NCBI RefSeq assembly: GCF_001427795.1
Contig: NZ_LMHJ01000003.1
Coordinates: 1,037,106-1,101,105 of the forward strand
Direction: 5' to 3'
DNA: 64,000 nt
From: Nocardioides sp. Root682
Lineage (GTDB): Bacteria > Actinomycetota > Actinomycetes > Propionibacteriales > Nocardioidaceae
Position 1 is the stretch's first letter. Each line of letters starts with the position of its first letter. Positions 1 through 7,531 of this stretch are shown here, piece after piece. Below the pieces are notes generated by a model that searched no databases, was not told the DNA's origin, and saw nothing but the letters and a program-made list of their open reading frames with translations. A program made the position numbers and the translations under genes.

Positions 1-1051
1 GACGGTTGAGGTCGGGGGTGACGACCCGGACGCCCGCATTGGTGACTCCGGAGAGCAGGTTCGTGATGACCGCTGCCGGGTCGCTCATCAGGTTGTCGAG
101 GACCTCGGCCGGGTTGATGCCGGTCGGGGGAGAGACGACCTTGAGCGCTCCGAGGGCGAGCAGGTTGAGCTGGAGCGTGCTGGTGGGGAAGTTGCCCTGG
201 ACGAGCCCGTCGTGGTTGCCGAACACGGAGTACCACGGGATGTCGAGGCCCTCGGCCTCGAACTGACGGCGGGCGGCGGTGAGCAGGCCCGGCACGACCG
301 GGAAGCCGTACTCCTTGCGCGGGCGGTCCACCGGCTTGCCCAGGGGGGCGCCGTCCGGGTGCCAGTAGGCGGTGTCGTACGTCAGGGCGTTGCCGTCCGC
401 GACGCCCTCCCAGCGGGTCAGGTTGCCGGAGTCGACGCGGACCTGCCCGCCGTTGAGGAGGCCGATGTTCCAGCGGACCTCGTTGAGCTGCGAGTTGTCG
501 GAGTTGTCACCGGTCTGGATGGCCAGTGCCAGGGGCTTGCCGGTGACCGGGCCATTGGCGACCTGGTTGATGGCACGGACCATCGAGTCCGCCACCTGTC
601 CGGTCAACATCTCGTGGGGGCGGTACGACGACGACAGCAGCCCCGTCGCGACAGGCGAGCCCGGGTCCTCGAGCCGGTCGACCCACTCCAGGCGCAGGGG
701 CGACTGGGCGTCGACGATGTGGACGTCGCTGAGCTGCACGAACGCGAGCAGGCCCTGGCGCGCGGCGGCACGACCTGCTCCCGCTTCGATGCCGAGGGCC
801 ATTCGGGTGCCGTGGGGCTCGCCGGCGACCGCGAGCACCTTGCGGTAGCCCAGCGCGTTGGGCGTGCCCGTCGTGTACGTCTGCTGCAGCGTCGCAGCCG
901 TCGTCGCAGCCGTCGACGCCGCGGTGGAGGCAGCTGCGGTCGACGCGGAGGCCGCTCCTCCCCGCATCACTCCGGGCAGCGCGGTGGCGGCTGCGGCGAG
1001 CCCGCCCGCGGCGATGGTCTGACGGATCAATTGACGGCGAGAGATCTCCAC
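1..1051 (-). CDS. Tat-exported metallophosphoesterase (TIGR03767-like), 3' end outside window
   Basis: Secreted calcineurin-like phosphoesterase of the actinobacterial TIGR03767 type, substrate unknown. About 350 residues are visible and the reading frame runs off the left edge without a stop. The GTG start at 1051 gives an N-terminus with a twin-arginine motif (SRRQLIRQ, residues 4-11), a hydrophobic stretch and an Ala/Ser/Thr-rich linker (residues 32-55), as in Tat-exported proteins. Metal-binding blocks are visible: SDVH (107-110), GDNSDN (180-185) and GNHD (277-280). No strong ribosome binding site precedes the GTG. The gene is divergent from the glycosyltransferase at 1173, and a 14-bp palindrome lies between them. 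The family call rests on memory of the motif order and is fairly secure; the physiological substrate is not known. Confidence 0.8.
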   Translation of the reverse strand, partial: MEISRRQLIRQTIAAGGLAAAATALPGVMRGGAASASTAAASTAASTAATTAATLQQTYTTGTPNALGYRKVLAVAGEPHGTRMALGIEAGAGRAAARQGLLAFVQLSDVHIVDAQSPLRLEWVDRLEDPGSPVATGLLSSSYRPHEMLTGQVADSMVRAINQVANGPVTGKPLALAIQTGDNSDNSQLNEVRWNIGLLNGGQVRVDSGNLTRWEGVADGNALTYDTAYWHPDGAPLGKPVDRPRKEYGFPVVPGLLTAARRQFEAEGLDIPWYSVFGNHDGLVQGNFPTSTLQLNLLALGALKVVSPPTGINPAEVLDNLMSDPAAVITNLLSGVTNAGVRVVTPDLNR

Positions 1052-1071
1052 GGGTCTCAAACGACGCAACA

Positions 1072-1085
1072 GTGACCCGGGTCAC
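1072..1085. promoter_or_regulatory. 14-bp perfect palindrome in divergent intergenic region
   Basis: GTGACCCGGGTCAC reads identically on both strands and lies 20 nt upstream of the phosphoesterase start, between two divergent genes. Position and symmetry suggest an operator. GC-rich palindromes arise easily in such DNA, so this remains inference. Confidence 0.35.
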
Positions 1086-1159
1086 GTCGTACGCCAGTCG
1101 TTCACGAGGCAGTCGCCCGACACTCGCGCAACGGTGGGCGAGCGTTGCGGAACGCTGCC

Positions 1160-1165
1160 TAGCGT
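1160..1165 (+). promoter_or_regulatory. -10 element TAGCGT, leaderless start of glycosyltransferase
   Basis: TAGCGT ends exactly 7 nt before the ATG at 1173, the spacing at which transcription begins at or next to the start codon. No Shine-Dalgarno sequence is present, in agreement with a leaderless mRNA. Confidence 0.55.
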
Positions 1166-1172
1166 GCGAGCC

Positions 1173-2303
1173 ATGGACAAGCTGCGCGTCATGGTGGTGG
1201 CCGAGTCGTTCCTCCCGCAGATCAACGGTGTCACGAACTCCGTGCGGCGGGTCCTGGAGCACCTCGCCGCCCAGGGCCATCAGGCCGAATTGGTTGCTCC
1301 GACCGGACCGGACACCTATGCCGGGTTCCGGCTGCGCCGCGCCCGCGGTGCGAACCTGCCGTTCTACCCCGACTTCCGCGTGGGCCTCGAGACGCGTCGC
1401 CGGTTGCGGGCGATGATGCTGCAGTACGGCCCCGACGTCGTCCACATCGCCTCGCCCGCCACGCTCGGCTACCAGGCCGCGCGCGCCGCGGAGGAGCTCG
1501 GGATCCCGACGGTGGCGATCTACCAGACCGACCTCGTCGGCTTCGCCGAGCGGTACGACGTCCCGGGCGGTGTCCGCGCGGCCGCTCGCCTGACGCGCCG
1601 GATCCACCACCACGTCGACCGCACCCTGGCGCCCTCGACTGCCAGCATCGACCAGCTGCAGGAGCTCGGCGTCCCCGCCGTGCACCGCTGGGGCCGCGGC
1701 GTCGACCTGGCTGCCTTCCATCCCCGTCACCGCGACGGCGCGCTGCGCCGCCTGCTCGCCCCCGAGGGCCAGCTGATCGTCGGCTACGTCGGACGCCTCG
1801 CCGCGGAGAAGGAGCTGGACCTCCTCACGCACCTCGCCGACGACCCCCGCTACCAGCTGGTGCTCGTCGGCGGCGGTCCGGAGGAGCAGCGGCTCCGCGG
1901 CGTCCTCGGCCGGCGCGCGACCTTCCTGGGACTGCTGCACGGCGACGACCTCAGCCGGGCCTACGCCTCGCTCGACGTCTTCGTCCACACCGGTCGCTAC
2001 GAGACCTACTGCCAGTCCGCGCAGGAAGCACTTGCCTCGGGTGTGCCAGTCGTCGCCCCGGCCCAGGGCGGCCCGATCGACGTCGTGGCGCACGGTGTGA
2101 CCGGCCTGCTCTACCAGCCGGGCAACGGGGCCGAGCTCGCCGCTTCGGTCGATCGCCTCGCCACCGACGGTGCGCTGCGCCGGGCAATGGGTGTCACCGC
2201 CGTTCGTGCCGTGCAGGAGCGGTCCTGGTCCGCGATCAACGAGCAGCTCCTCACGCACTACCGCGCGGTGATCGCGGAGCGGGTCACCTTCCAGGTGGCG
2301 TGA
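1173..2303 (+). CDS. MgtA-like GT4 glycosyltransferase
   Basis: Cytosolic or membrane-associated retaining glycosyltransferase of family 4 (GT-B fold), 376 residues. The N-terminus has the acceptor-side pattern AESFLPQINGVTNSV (about residues 7-21), and the donor side has GYVGRLAAEKELD and the E-x7-E region QEALASGVPVVAP (about 280-295). The whole chain recalls mycobacterial MgtA (Rv0557), which transfers mannose to glycolipid acceptors, so a mannosyltransferase role in lipoglycan or phosphatidylinositol mannoside synthesis is likely but unproven. ATG 1173 is chosen because the protein then begins at the first Rossmann strand and TAGCGT lies 7 nt upstream; an upstream ATG at 1134 has no support. 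Its 3' end overlaps the convergent LOG-like gene by 20 nt. Confidence 0.85.
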   Translation: MDKLRVMVVAESFLPQINGVTNSVRRVLEHLAAQGHQAELVAPTGPDTYAGFRLRRARGANLPFYPDFRVGLETRRRLRAMMLQYGPDVVHIASPATLGYQAARAAEELGIPTVAIYQTDLVGFAERYDVPGGVRAAARLTRRIHHHVDRTLAPSTASIDQLQELGVPAVHRWGRGVDLAAFHPRHRDGALRRLLAPEGQLIVGYVGRLAAEKELDLLTHLADDPRYQLVLVGGGPEEQRLRGVLGRRATFLGLLHGDDLSRAYASLDVFVHTGRYETYCQSAQEALASGVPVVAPAQGGPIDVVAHGVTGLLYQPGNGAELAASVDRLATDGALRRAMGVTAVRAVQERSWSAINEQLLTHYRAVIAERVTFQVA

Positions 2304-3231
2304 ACAGGGCCGCCGCCTCGTCGACTGTCTCGACGAGGTGGATGTGCCGCTCCATCGGCCGGCCCCGGGCCAGCGCCTGGAGCAGCGGCCAGGCAGGCAG
2401 TGTCTCGGTCCAGTACCTGCGCCCCACCAGGACCATCGGCGCGACCGCGCCCTCGACGGCGTAGTAGTTCTCGCAGGCGTCCTGGAAGATCTCCTGCACG
2501 GTGCCGCCTGCGCCCGGCAGGAACACGATTCCCGCGTCGCAGACCTGGAGCAGGATCGCCTCGCGCAGTGCGTTGCGGAAGTACTTCGCGATCGCGGTCG
2601 CGAACAGGTTCGGCGGCTCGTGGCCGTAGTGCCAGGTCGGCACGCCCAGCGTCGGTGCCGGCTCGGGACAGAGCGCGAGCGCCTCCCTGGCTGTCGTCGT
2701 CCACGCATCCACCGAAGGCAGGAACGACGGCACCCGCGACACCGTGGCGAGCGCGGCGAGGAGCTGTTCGGTGGATCCGTGTGCGAACCGCCCGCCGAGG
2801 TTGGCCGCCTCCATCGAGCCCGGGCCGCCTCCGGTCGCGATCACGTGGGTCCGGCCCAGCAGCGCGCCGAGGCGCGCCGCGTCGTCGTACTCGATGCTCC
2901 CGCGCTGGGCTGCGTGCCCACCCATCACGCCGACCAGTGAACGGCCGCTGATCCAGGTGGCCAGGGCGGTGTCGATCGCCTGGTCGTGGAGCACCTCGGC
3001 GAGAACCTCGGCCGGCCCGGACGTCGAACGCGCCCAGAGGTCGGCCCGCGCGTCGAAGGAGGCCGCGTACTGGGGTCGGTCGTAGAGGTCGTCGGGGGTG
3101 TAGAGCTCAGTCCGCTCGAGGTCGAGGCCGACCAGGTGCGCGCACGCGATGGCCGCCGAGGCCGCCTCGATCTGGCGGTCGGCGTCGGTCCGGGACGTGA
3201 CGACGACGGACCTGGCGCGGGTGCTCCTCAC
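2284..3231 (-). CDS. LOG family-like nucleotide-binding protein
   Basis: Rossmann-fold protein of 315 residues related to the lysine decarboxylase-like LOG family (cytokinin riboside monophosphate phosphoribohydrolase and relatives). Two signature blocks are visible: the glycine-rich GGGPGSMEAAN and, about 100 residues later, PGAGGTVQEIFQ, a variant of the PGGxGTxxE active-site motif with Ala for the second Gly. It is longer than classic LOG proteins (about 180-200 aa) because of an N-terminal extension of about 80 residues, so it belongs to the larger 'Rossmann fold nucleotide-binding' subgroup, whose substrate is not established. The start is GTG at 3231 with TAGCGT 7 nt upstream and no ribosome binding site. 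It is convergent with the glycosyltransferase gene. Confidence 0.75.
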   Translation of the reverse strand: MRSTRARSVVVTSRTDADRQIEAASAAIACAHLVGLDLERTELYTPDDLYDRPQYAASFDARADLWARSTSGPAEVLAEVLHDQAIDTALATWISGRSLVGVMGGHAAQRGSIEYDDAARLGALLGRTHVIATGGGPGSMEAANLGGRFAHGSTEQLLAALATVSRVPSFLPSVDAWTTTAREALALCPEPAPTLGVPTWHYGHEPPNLFATAIAKYFRNALREAILLQVCDAGIVFLPGAGGTVQEIFQDACENYYAVEGAVAPMVLVGRRYWTETLPAWPLLQALARGRPMERHIHLVETVDEAAALFTPPGR

Positions 3232-3238
3232 GTCGCGG

Positions 3239-3244
3239 ACGCTA
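3239..3244 (-). promoter_or_regulatory. -10 element TAGCGT, leaderless start of LOG-like gene
   Basis: On the minus strand TAGCGT lies 7 nt upstream of the GTG at 3231. It is the same hexamer and spacing as at 1173, and there is no Shine-Dalgarno sequence. Confidence 0.5.
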
Positions 3245-3258
3245 CCTCGCCCGTGGTG

Positions 3259-4032
3259 TCAGGGCAGGTCGGGAGCCCAGGCCACGCCGTTGATGTGTGA
3301 TCCGCCGTCGGCGTACAGCGTGTTGCCGGTGAGGTAGCGGCAGTCCTCGGAGGCGAGGAAGACGGCGATCGGTGCGATGTCGGTCAGCGGGTCACCGAGC
3401 CGTCCCATCGGGTTGGCCGCCTCGGCCGTTGCGGCGATCTCGGGATGCGCCGCGGCCATCCGGTGGAAGGCCGCGCTCCTCGCGCCGGGGCAGATAGCGT
3501 TGACGACCACGCCGGTCGGTGCCCATTCCCGGGCAGCGGTCCTGGTCAGTGTGCGGAGCGCCTCCTTGGCGGAGTTGTACTCGAGGGTGCCGACGTGTGC
3601 GTTGACGCCGTTGAGGCTGCACATGTTGATGATCCGGCCCCAGCCGGCCGCCTTCATGTGCCCGAAGGCGGCGCGCATCGCCCAGAAGGGTCCGTAGTAG
3701 CCCATCGCGAAGCCGCGCTCGAGCATCGCGTCGGTCTTGTTCTCCACGCGACCGACGTCACCGGCGCCCCAGGCATTGTTGACGAGTACGTCGATCGCCC
3801 CGAGGTCATCGACGGCGGTTGCAACCATGGCTTCGACCTGGTCGCGGTCGGTGATGTCGACGCGCAGGAACAGGCCGTCGATCTCGCCGGCCAGGGCGCG
3901 TCCTCGGTCCTCGGAGACGTCGGCGACCAGGACGCGGGCGCCCTCGGCCGCGTAGGCGCGGGCGATGCCGGCGCCGATGCCGTCAGCAGCACCGGTGACG
4001 ACTGCCACGCGGCCTGCCAGGCGGCCGGTCAT
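3259..4032 (-). CDS. SDR family NAD(P)-dependent oxidoreductase
   Basis: Classical short-chain dehydrogenase, 257 residues, probably oxidising or reducing a hydroxyl/keto pair of the catabolic substrate of this region. The cofactor motif TGAADGIG is at residues 13-20, the NNAWG block near 87-91, catalytic Ser in the MCSLNG segment, and the YNSAK catalytic Tyr-Lys near 153-157. The Asp after the second strand (VADVS) suggests NAD rather than NADP preference. It is the last gene of a three-gene minus-strand operon with the F420-type oxidoreductase and SnoaL-like genes; its ATG overlaps the upstream stop by 4 nt (ATGA), implying translational coupling. Substrate is unknown; hydroxysteroid dehydrogenase is the best guess from context. 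Confidence 0.85.
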   Translation of the reverse strand: MTGRLAGRVAVVTGAADGIGAGIARAYAAEGARVLVADVSEDRGRALAGEIDGLFLRVDITDRDQVEAMVATAVDDLGAIDVLVNNAWGAGDVGRVENKTDAMLERGFAMGYYGPFWAMRAAFGHMKAAGWGRIINMCSLNGVNAHVGTLEYNSAKEALRTLTRTAAREWAPTGVVVNAICPGARSAAFHRMAAAHPEIAATAEAANPMGRLGDPLTDIAPIAVFLASEDCRYLTGNTLYADGGSHINGVAWAPDLP

Positions 4033-4502
4033 CGGGTGCCGGTGGAGGCGAGCAGGCCGCGGACCTCGGCACTGCCGTCGAGCCCGCGGGTGGTCCGACA
4101 GGTCGTCTGCCAGCCCTGCGGGGTGCGCACCAGCTCGAAGCGATTGGCGCCGATGCGGGCCGGGAAGATGCGGCCCTTGTGGCGAACGAGCAGCACGGAC
4201 TCACAGACGGCGACGGCGGAGTCCCCGTCGACAGTGACATGCGCCGGCCCGAGGAAGTGGCTGCAGCCGGCGCCGATCAGGCCCTGGTGTGCGTCGGAGC
4301 GCACCATCGTCTCGATGTCGGCTCGGCTGCGCATGTGGAAGTCCTCGACGTCGTACACGCCGTCCTCGGTCCACAAGGCGGCGACGCGATCGGCTTCACC
4401 CGCGTCGACGAGGGGGCCGTACGACGCGACGAGCTGGCTGATCGCCCACTGGTCCTCGAGGAGCTGGAGACGGGCCTCGAGCGCGGTGAGACGGTCGGTC
4501 AT
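4029..4502 (-). CDS. SnoaL/NTF2-like protein, possible steroid dehydratase
   Basis: Small alpha+beta barrel protein of 157 residues of the SnoaL_4/NTF2-like family. Family members catalyse dehydration, isomerisation or hydroxylation of ring compounds, and bile-acid 7-alpha-dehydratase BaiE belongs here. Visible polar residues are Tyr28 and Asp33 in the first helix region and His82 in the segment SHFLGPAHVTVDGDSA, the pocket arrangement expected of SnoaL-type dehydratases. It is the middle gene of an operon in which both junctions are 4-nt ATGA overlaps, between the F420-type oxidoreductase and an SDR, so it very likely acts on the same substrate. A dehydratase role on a hydroxysteroid is inference; many relatives have no known activity. 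Confidence 0.75.
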   Translation of the reverse strand: MTDRLTALEARLQLLEDQWAISQLVASYGPLVDAGEADRVAALWTEDGVYDVEDFHMRSRADIETMVRSDAHQGLIGAGCSHFLGPAHVTVDGDSAVAVCESVLLVRHKGRIFPARIGANRFELVRTPQGWQTTCRTTRGLDGSAEVRGLLASTGTR

Positions 4503-5353
4503 CGGTTCTCCTCCAGCGCGGCGAGGGCTTCGAGCTGCTCGACGTAGTGGTCCGCCGAGGTGGCGGCGATCTGGACGTTGACGACGGTCGCCCCGGCGTC
4601 GCGGGTGCGATCGATGGCTCGGCGAGTGCGGTCGGCCTCGCCGATGGGGTCGATCGGGCGGCCGGCACCGAGGACGACCTCGAAGCCGTCGGGCAGCGTG
4701 GCCGTGTCGAGCATCTTCCGAAGCTGGTCGTGGGGCAGGCCGAAGGGCACCCAGCCGGTGCCGAGCTCGCGCGCGCGGCGCAGGCTGCGCGGTGTGTACC
4801 CGCCGATCCAGAACGGCACCTCCTGCTGCAGGGCGTGCGGGTCCATGACCAGGCCGTCGTAGCTGAAGTGCGGGCCGTCGTACGACGGAAGGGGCTGGGA
4901 CATCGACGCGCGCAGTGCCGCGAGGGCGTCATCAGCGATGGCGCCGCGGCCCGCGAACTCGCCGCCGAGCAGGGCGAACTCCTCCTCGATGGAGCCGACG
5001 CCGAAGCCGAGGACCAGGCGTCCGTTGCTGATCAGGTCGAGGGTGCCGTAGCGCTTCGCGATGGCCAGGGGGTGGTGGTACCCCAGGACGAGGACCTGTG
5101 TCACGAGCCGGATGTTCGTCGTCCGTGCGGCCAGGTAGCTCAGCGTGGCCAGCGGGTCCCAGTAGGTCCCGCCGCGCTGCTCGGCGATCTCGACGGGCAC
5201 CGCGACGTGCTCGGAGCAGGTCAGGTGGTCGAAGCCGAGCCGGTCGGCGGCCTCGGCGATCCGGGACAGGTCGTCGATGCCGGCGGAGCGCTCCCAGGGT
5301 GAGTGGAAGCCCGGGACGGCGGTGACGATCGGGCTGGTGATGCCCAGCAACAT
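4499..5353 (-). CDS. LLM class (F420-type) oxidoreductase
   Basis: Luciferase-like monooxygenase superfamily TIM-barrel enzyme of 284 residues, of the actinobacterial F420-dependent type. Typical features are the CSEHVAVP segment near residue 46-53, TNIRLVTQVLVLGYHHP near 77-91 and the phosphate-binding SNGRLVLGFGVG near 108-119. It probably carries out a hydride transfer to or from F420 on a ring intermediate. The ATG at 5353 is chosen over an in-frame upstream start because GAGGGAG sits 6 nt before it and the protein then begins directly with the first strand (MLLGI). It is the first gene of the three-gene operon, divergent from iclR, with two candidate operators in between. Confidence 0.85.
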   Translation of the reverse strand: MLLGITSPIVTAVPGFHSPWERSAGIDDLSRIAEAADRLGFDHLTCSEHVAVPVEIAEQRGGTYWDPLATLSYLAARTTNIRLVTQVLVLGYHHPLAIAKRYGTLDLISNGRLVLGFGVGSIEEEFALLGGEFAGRGAIADDALAALRASMSQPLPSYDGPHFSYDGLVMDPHALQQEVPFWIGGYTPRSLRRARELGTGWVPFGLPHDQLRKMLDTATLPDGFEVVLGAGRPIDPIGEADRTRRAIDRTRDAGATVVNVQIAATSADHYVEQLEALAALEENR

Positions 5354-5420
5354 GGGGACTCCCTCGTGGGTGCGGCGTTGCGGTCCATCCAAGCCGAACC
5401 GGGCCCGGAGGCGTGCGGCT

Positions 5421-5440
5421 GGTCCCGCTCAGCGGCGGTA
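5421..5440. promoter_or_regulatory. GGTCCC-N7-CGG motif, site A
   Basis: One of four copies in this window of a motif of the form GGTCCC(g/a)(c/g)T(c/g)A(g/c)CGG. This copy lies in the divergent promoter region between the F420-type oxidoreductase operon (start 68 nt away) and the IclR gene. Being shared by four catabolic promoters suggests an operator; the regulator is not identified. Confidence 0.5.
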
Positions 5441-5446
5441 GAATGA

Positions 5447-5518
5447 ATTTCAGAAATGGACTTCTCAAGTCGTGTGAGGGGTGTTACCTTCGAACTAGAA
5501 TTCATTTCAGTTCTGGAC
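5447..5518. promoter_or_regulatory. IclR-region direct repeats ATTTCAGnnnTGGAC
   Basis: ATTTCAGaaaTGGAC (5447-5461) recurs as ATTTCAGttcTGGAC (5504-5518), identical at 12 of 15 bases and offset by 57 bp. The first copy contains the perfect palindrome ATTTCAGAAAT. The surroundings are strikingly A+T-rich for this genome. IclR-type regulators usually control the divergent promoter next to their own gene, so these are likely autoregulatory operator elements; that is inference. Confidence 0.5.
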
Positions 5519-5531
5519 CGGGAGGCACATC

Positions 5532-6377
5532 ATGTCGGCGCTGACGATCGAGCGGACCGAGACGACCCAGGAGCGGGAGCTCCCGCCGTCGATGGTCGAA
5601 CGGATGACCCTGATCCTCGACCTGTTCACCACGCGCGAGTCGCGCGAGACGCTGGAGCAGATCGTTCGCACCACGGGCCTGCCCCGGTCGACGGCGCACC
5701 GGATCCTCGACCAGCTGGTCCGCCTCGAATGGCTGGAGCATTCGGCCCAGGGCTACGGCCTGGGCCGGCGTTCGCTCGTCCTCGGCGGCGGCGCCGAGGA
5801 CCACAGCGACCTGCGCTCCGCCGCCTCGCCCTATCTCCACGACCTGCTGATCCGCACCGGCGCGGTCATCCACCTCGCCGTCCTCGAGGGCGACCAGGTG
5901 CGTTACCTCGACAAGATCGGCGGCCGCTTCGCCGCCACTGTCCCCTCGCGTGTCGGCGGTACGGCGCCCGCCCACTGCACCGGCCTCGGCAAGGCGATGC
6001 TCGCCTGGCTCGAGCCGGAGTACGTCGACGAGCTGGTCGGCGAGCAGATCCCGGCCCGCACGCCCGCGACGATCTCCGAGGTCGACGCCCTGCACCGTGA
6101 GCTCGGCCGGATCCGCGGCCGCAACGGCCTCGCGCTCGAGCGGGGCGAGTGCTTCCCCGACATCGCCTGTGCCGCCGCCGCCATCCGGGGCCCGCGGGGC
6201 CCGGTCGGGGCGATCTCGGTCGTCGCTGCGGCCGGCACTGCGCTGGAGCGGGTCGCCCCGCTGGTGGTCGATGCCGTGCGGCGGATCGCGGCCGATCTCT
6301 ACCCGGACCTTCCGGAGCAGGTCGCCACCCGCAGCTCGCGCGCTGCGACGGTGACCCGGATCCGCACCGCTGGTTGA
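5532..6377 (+). CDS. IclR family transcriptional regulator
   Basis: Regulator of 281 residues with an N-terminal winged helix-turn-helix (about residues 20-80; recognition region TTGLPRSTAHRILDQLV) followed by the IclR effector-binding domain (about 95-265), including GTAPAHCTGLGKAMLA and the ligand-loop region ERGECFPDIACAAAAIRGPRGP. IclR proteins commonly sense aromatic, steroid or small acid catabolites and control neighbouring catabolic operons. The ATG at 5532 has GGGAGG 8-9 nt upstream. It is divergent from the F420-type oxidoreductase/SnoaL/SDR operon, with two direct repeats and the GGTCCC motif in the 178-bp gap, so control of that operon and of itself is likely. Confidence 0.9.
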   Translation: MSALTIERTETTQERELPPSMVERMTLILDLFTTRESRETLEQIVRTTGLPRSTAHRILDQLVRLEWLEHSAQGYGLGRRSLVLGGGAEDHSDLRSAASPYLHDLLIRTGAVIHLAVLEGDQVRYLDKIGGRFAATVPSRVGGTAPAHCTGLGKAMLAWLEPEYVDELVGEQIPARTPATISEVDALHRELGRIRGRNGLALERGECFPDIACAAAAIRGPRGPVGAISVVAAAGTALERVAPLVVDAVRRIAADLYPDLPEQVATRSSRAATVTRIRTAG

Positions 6378-6422
6378 GGTCCGTCCGATCTGCTCGGGAC
6401 CTGCCCGACGACCTCGATCAGG

Positions 6423-7214
6423 TCAGTGACGGGGGACCAGCAGGCGCATGATCTTCTCGGTCCCGGCGACGAGCCGGGACCGGTCGCCGCTCATCCGGCG
6501 CTCGACCATCTGTTCGTTGCCACTGATCACGTGCACGGGGCCGTTCGGCAGCGCGGCGAGTCCTTCGCGGGCTACGTCCACGGGCTCGGAGACGTGCATG
6601 CCGGGGACGTCGAAGTTCAGCCCCGCGCGCTCCATGGCCGGGGTGCGGGTGACGCCCAGGACGAGCTCGAGCACGTCGACGTCGTACTCGCGGAGCTCGG
6701 CCCAGAGGCCCTCGGCGAAGATCCGGCCGAACGCCTTGACGCCCCCGTAGATCGCCTCGGTCGAGGTGCCGACGTAGCCGGCGAGCGAGCCGACGAGCAG
6801 GATGCCGCCGCGGCCGCGCTCCTTCATCGGGCGCGCGTAGTGGTGCGTCAGGGCGAGCATCGCGGTGATGTTGAGGTCGATGACGCCCTGGAAGCCGGGC
6901 AGGTCGCCCTCGGTGAACGCGCGGCCGTGCGTGTTCGCGCCGGCGTTGTAGACCAGCAGGCCCACCTCGACGTCGGCCGTCGCGCTCGTGACGGCCGCGA
7001 TGGACGCCGGATCGGTCAGGTCGGCAGCGACGGTGCGGACCTCGACACCGAGGTCGCGGACCGCCGCGGCGGTTGCTTCGAGCGGGCCGGGCGTGCGGGC
7101 CACGAGCACGAGGTGGAAGCCGTCGGCGGCCAGCTGGCGGGCGACCTCGGCGCCGACACCTTCGGAGCCTCCGGCGATGACGGCCCAGGGCCCGTACTTC
7201 TCGACGTCGGTCAT
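6423..7214 (-). CDS. SDR family oxidoreductase
   Basis: Short-chain dehydrogenase of 263 residues. It has the cofactor loop GGSEGVG (14-20), an Arg-Thr pair at the second strand (VARTPG) that favours NADPH, YNAGAN in place of the usual NNAG, VGSLAG for the catalytic Ser and YGGVK for the Tyr-Lys pair. The long C-terminal part resembles the 17-beta-hydroxysteroid dehydrogenase 12 or 3-ketoacyl reductase-like SDR subgroup. ATG 7214 is preferred because the protein then begins MTDVEKYGPWAVI; it overlaps the stop of the upstream four-cysteine protein gene by 4 nt. It is the last gene of the kshA-companion-SDR operon. The substrate is inferred to be a steroid or acyl intermediate. Confidence 0.85.
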   Translation of the reverse strand: MTDVEKYGPWAVIAGGSEGVGAEVARQLAADGFHLVLVARTPGPLEATAAAVRDLGVEVRTVAADLTDPASIAAVTSATADVEVGLLVYNAGANTHGRAFTEGDLPGFQGVIDLNITAMLALTHHYARPMKERGRGGILLVGSLAGYVGTSTEAIYGGVKAFGRIFAEGLWAELREYDVDVLELVLGVTRTPAMERAGLNFDVPGMHVSEPVDVAREGLAALPNGPVHVISGNEQMVERRMSGDRSRLVAGTEKIMRLLVPRH

Positions 7215-7531
7215 GGGTGTGCCTCCGGATTGGTCGGCAGGGGTTCGTCCGACTGCACGTCGAGCTGCCCCGCGACCGCAGCTGCCCGGATCGCGGCAGT
7301 CAGCGCCGAGCACCCCGTGAACGCGTTGCGGTTGGGGCGCTCGGACCCCGCGGTCGTCGTACGGCGTTCCGCGCAGGTGGCCAGCGCGGCGGCGGTCCAC
7401 TGCAGGGTGGTCTGGTCCCAGCTGCTCTTGCGGGCGAGGACCGTCGCGCCACAGGTGCCGCAGCCGACCGGCTGCATCGGTGCGGCCTCGAGGCGTACGT
7501 CGAGGCGTACGTCGGTGCGCGGCGTCGACAT
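7211..7531 (-). CDS. Four-cysteine companion of Rieske oxygenase, unknown function
   Basis: Small protein of 106 residues that I do not recognise as a characterised family. Its visible features are a CGTC motif (Cys24, Cys27) followed by Cys53 and Cys74, a charged Arg-rich start and the segment ARKSSWDQTTLQW. CxxC plus two further cysteines could bind zinc or an iron-sulfur centre; neither is shown. Both ends overlap neighbours by 4 nt: its ATG (7531) with the stop of the KshA-like gene and its stop with the ATG of the SDR. It is therefore co-translated with a Rieske oxygenase and may be an electron-transfer or assembly partner. That role is inference from context only. Confidence 0.65.
   Translation of the reverse strand: MSTPRTDVRLDVRLEAAPMQPVGCGTCGATVLARKSSWDQTTLQWTAAALATCAERRTTTAGSERPNRNAFTGCSALTAAIRAAAVAGQLDVQSDEPLPTNPEAHP

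Noticed and set aside
507..2708. Very long open frame on the minus strand across the phosphoesterase, glycosyltransferase and LOG-like genes
   Set aside because: It is a shadow of genes in other frames: low-complexity, Arg-rich translation and no conserved motif, while each underlying gene has clear family signatures.
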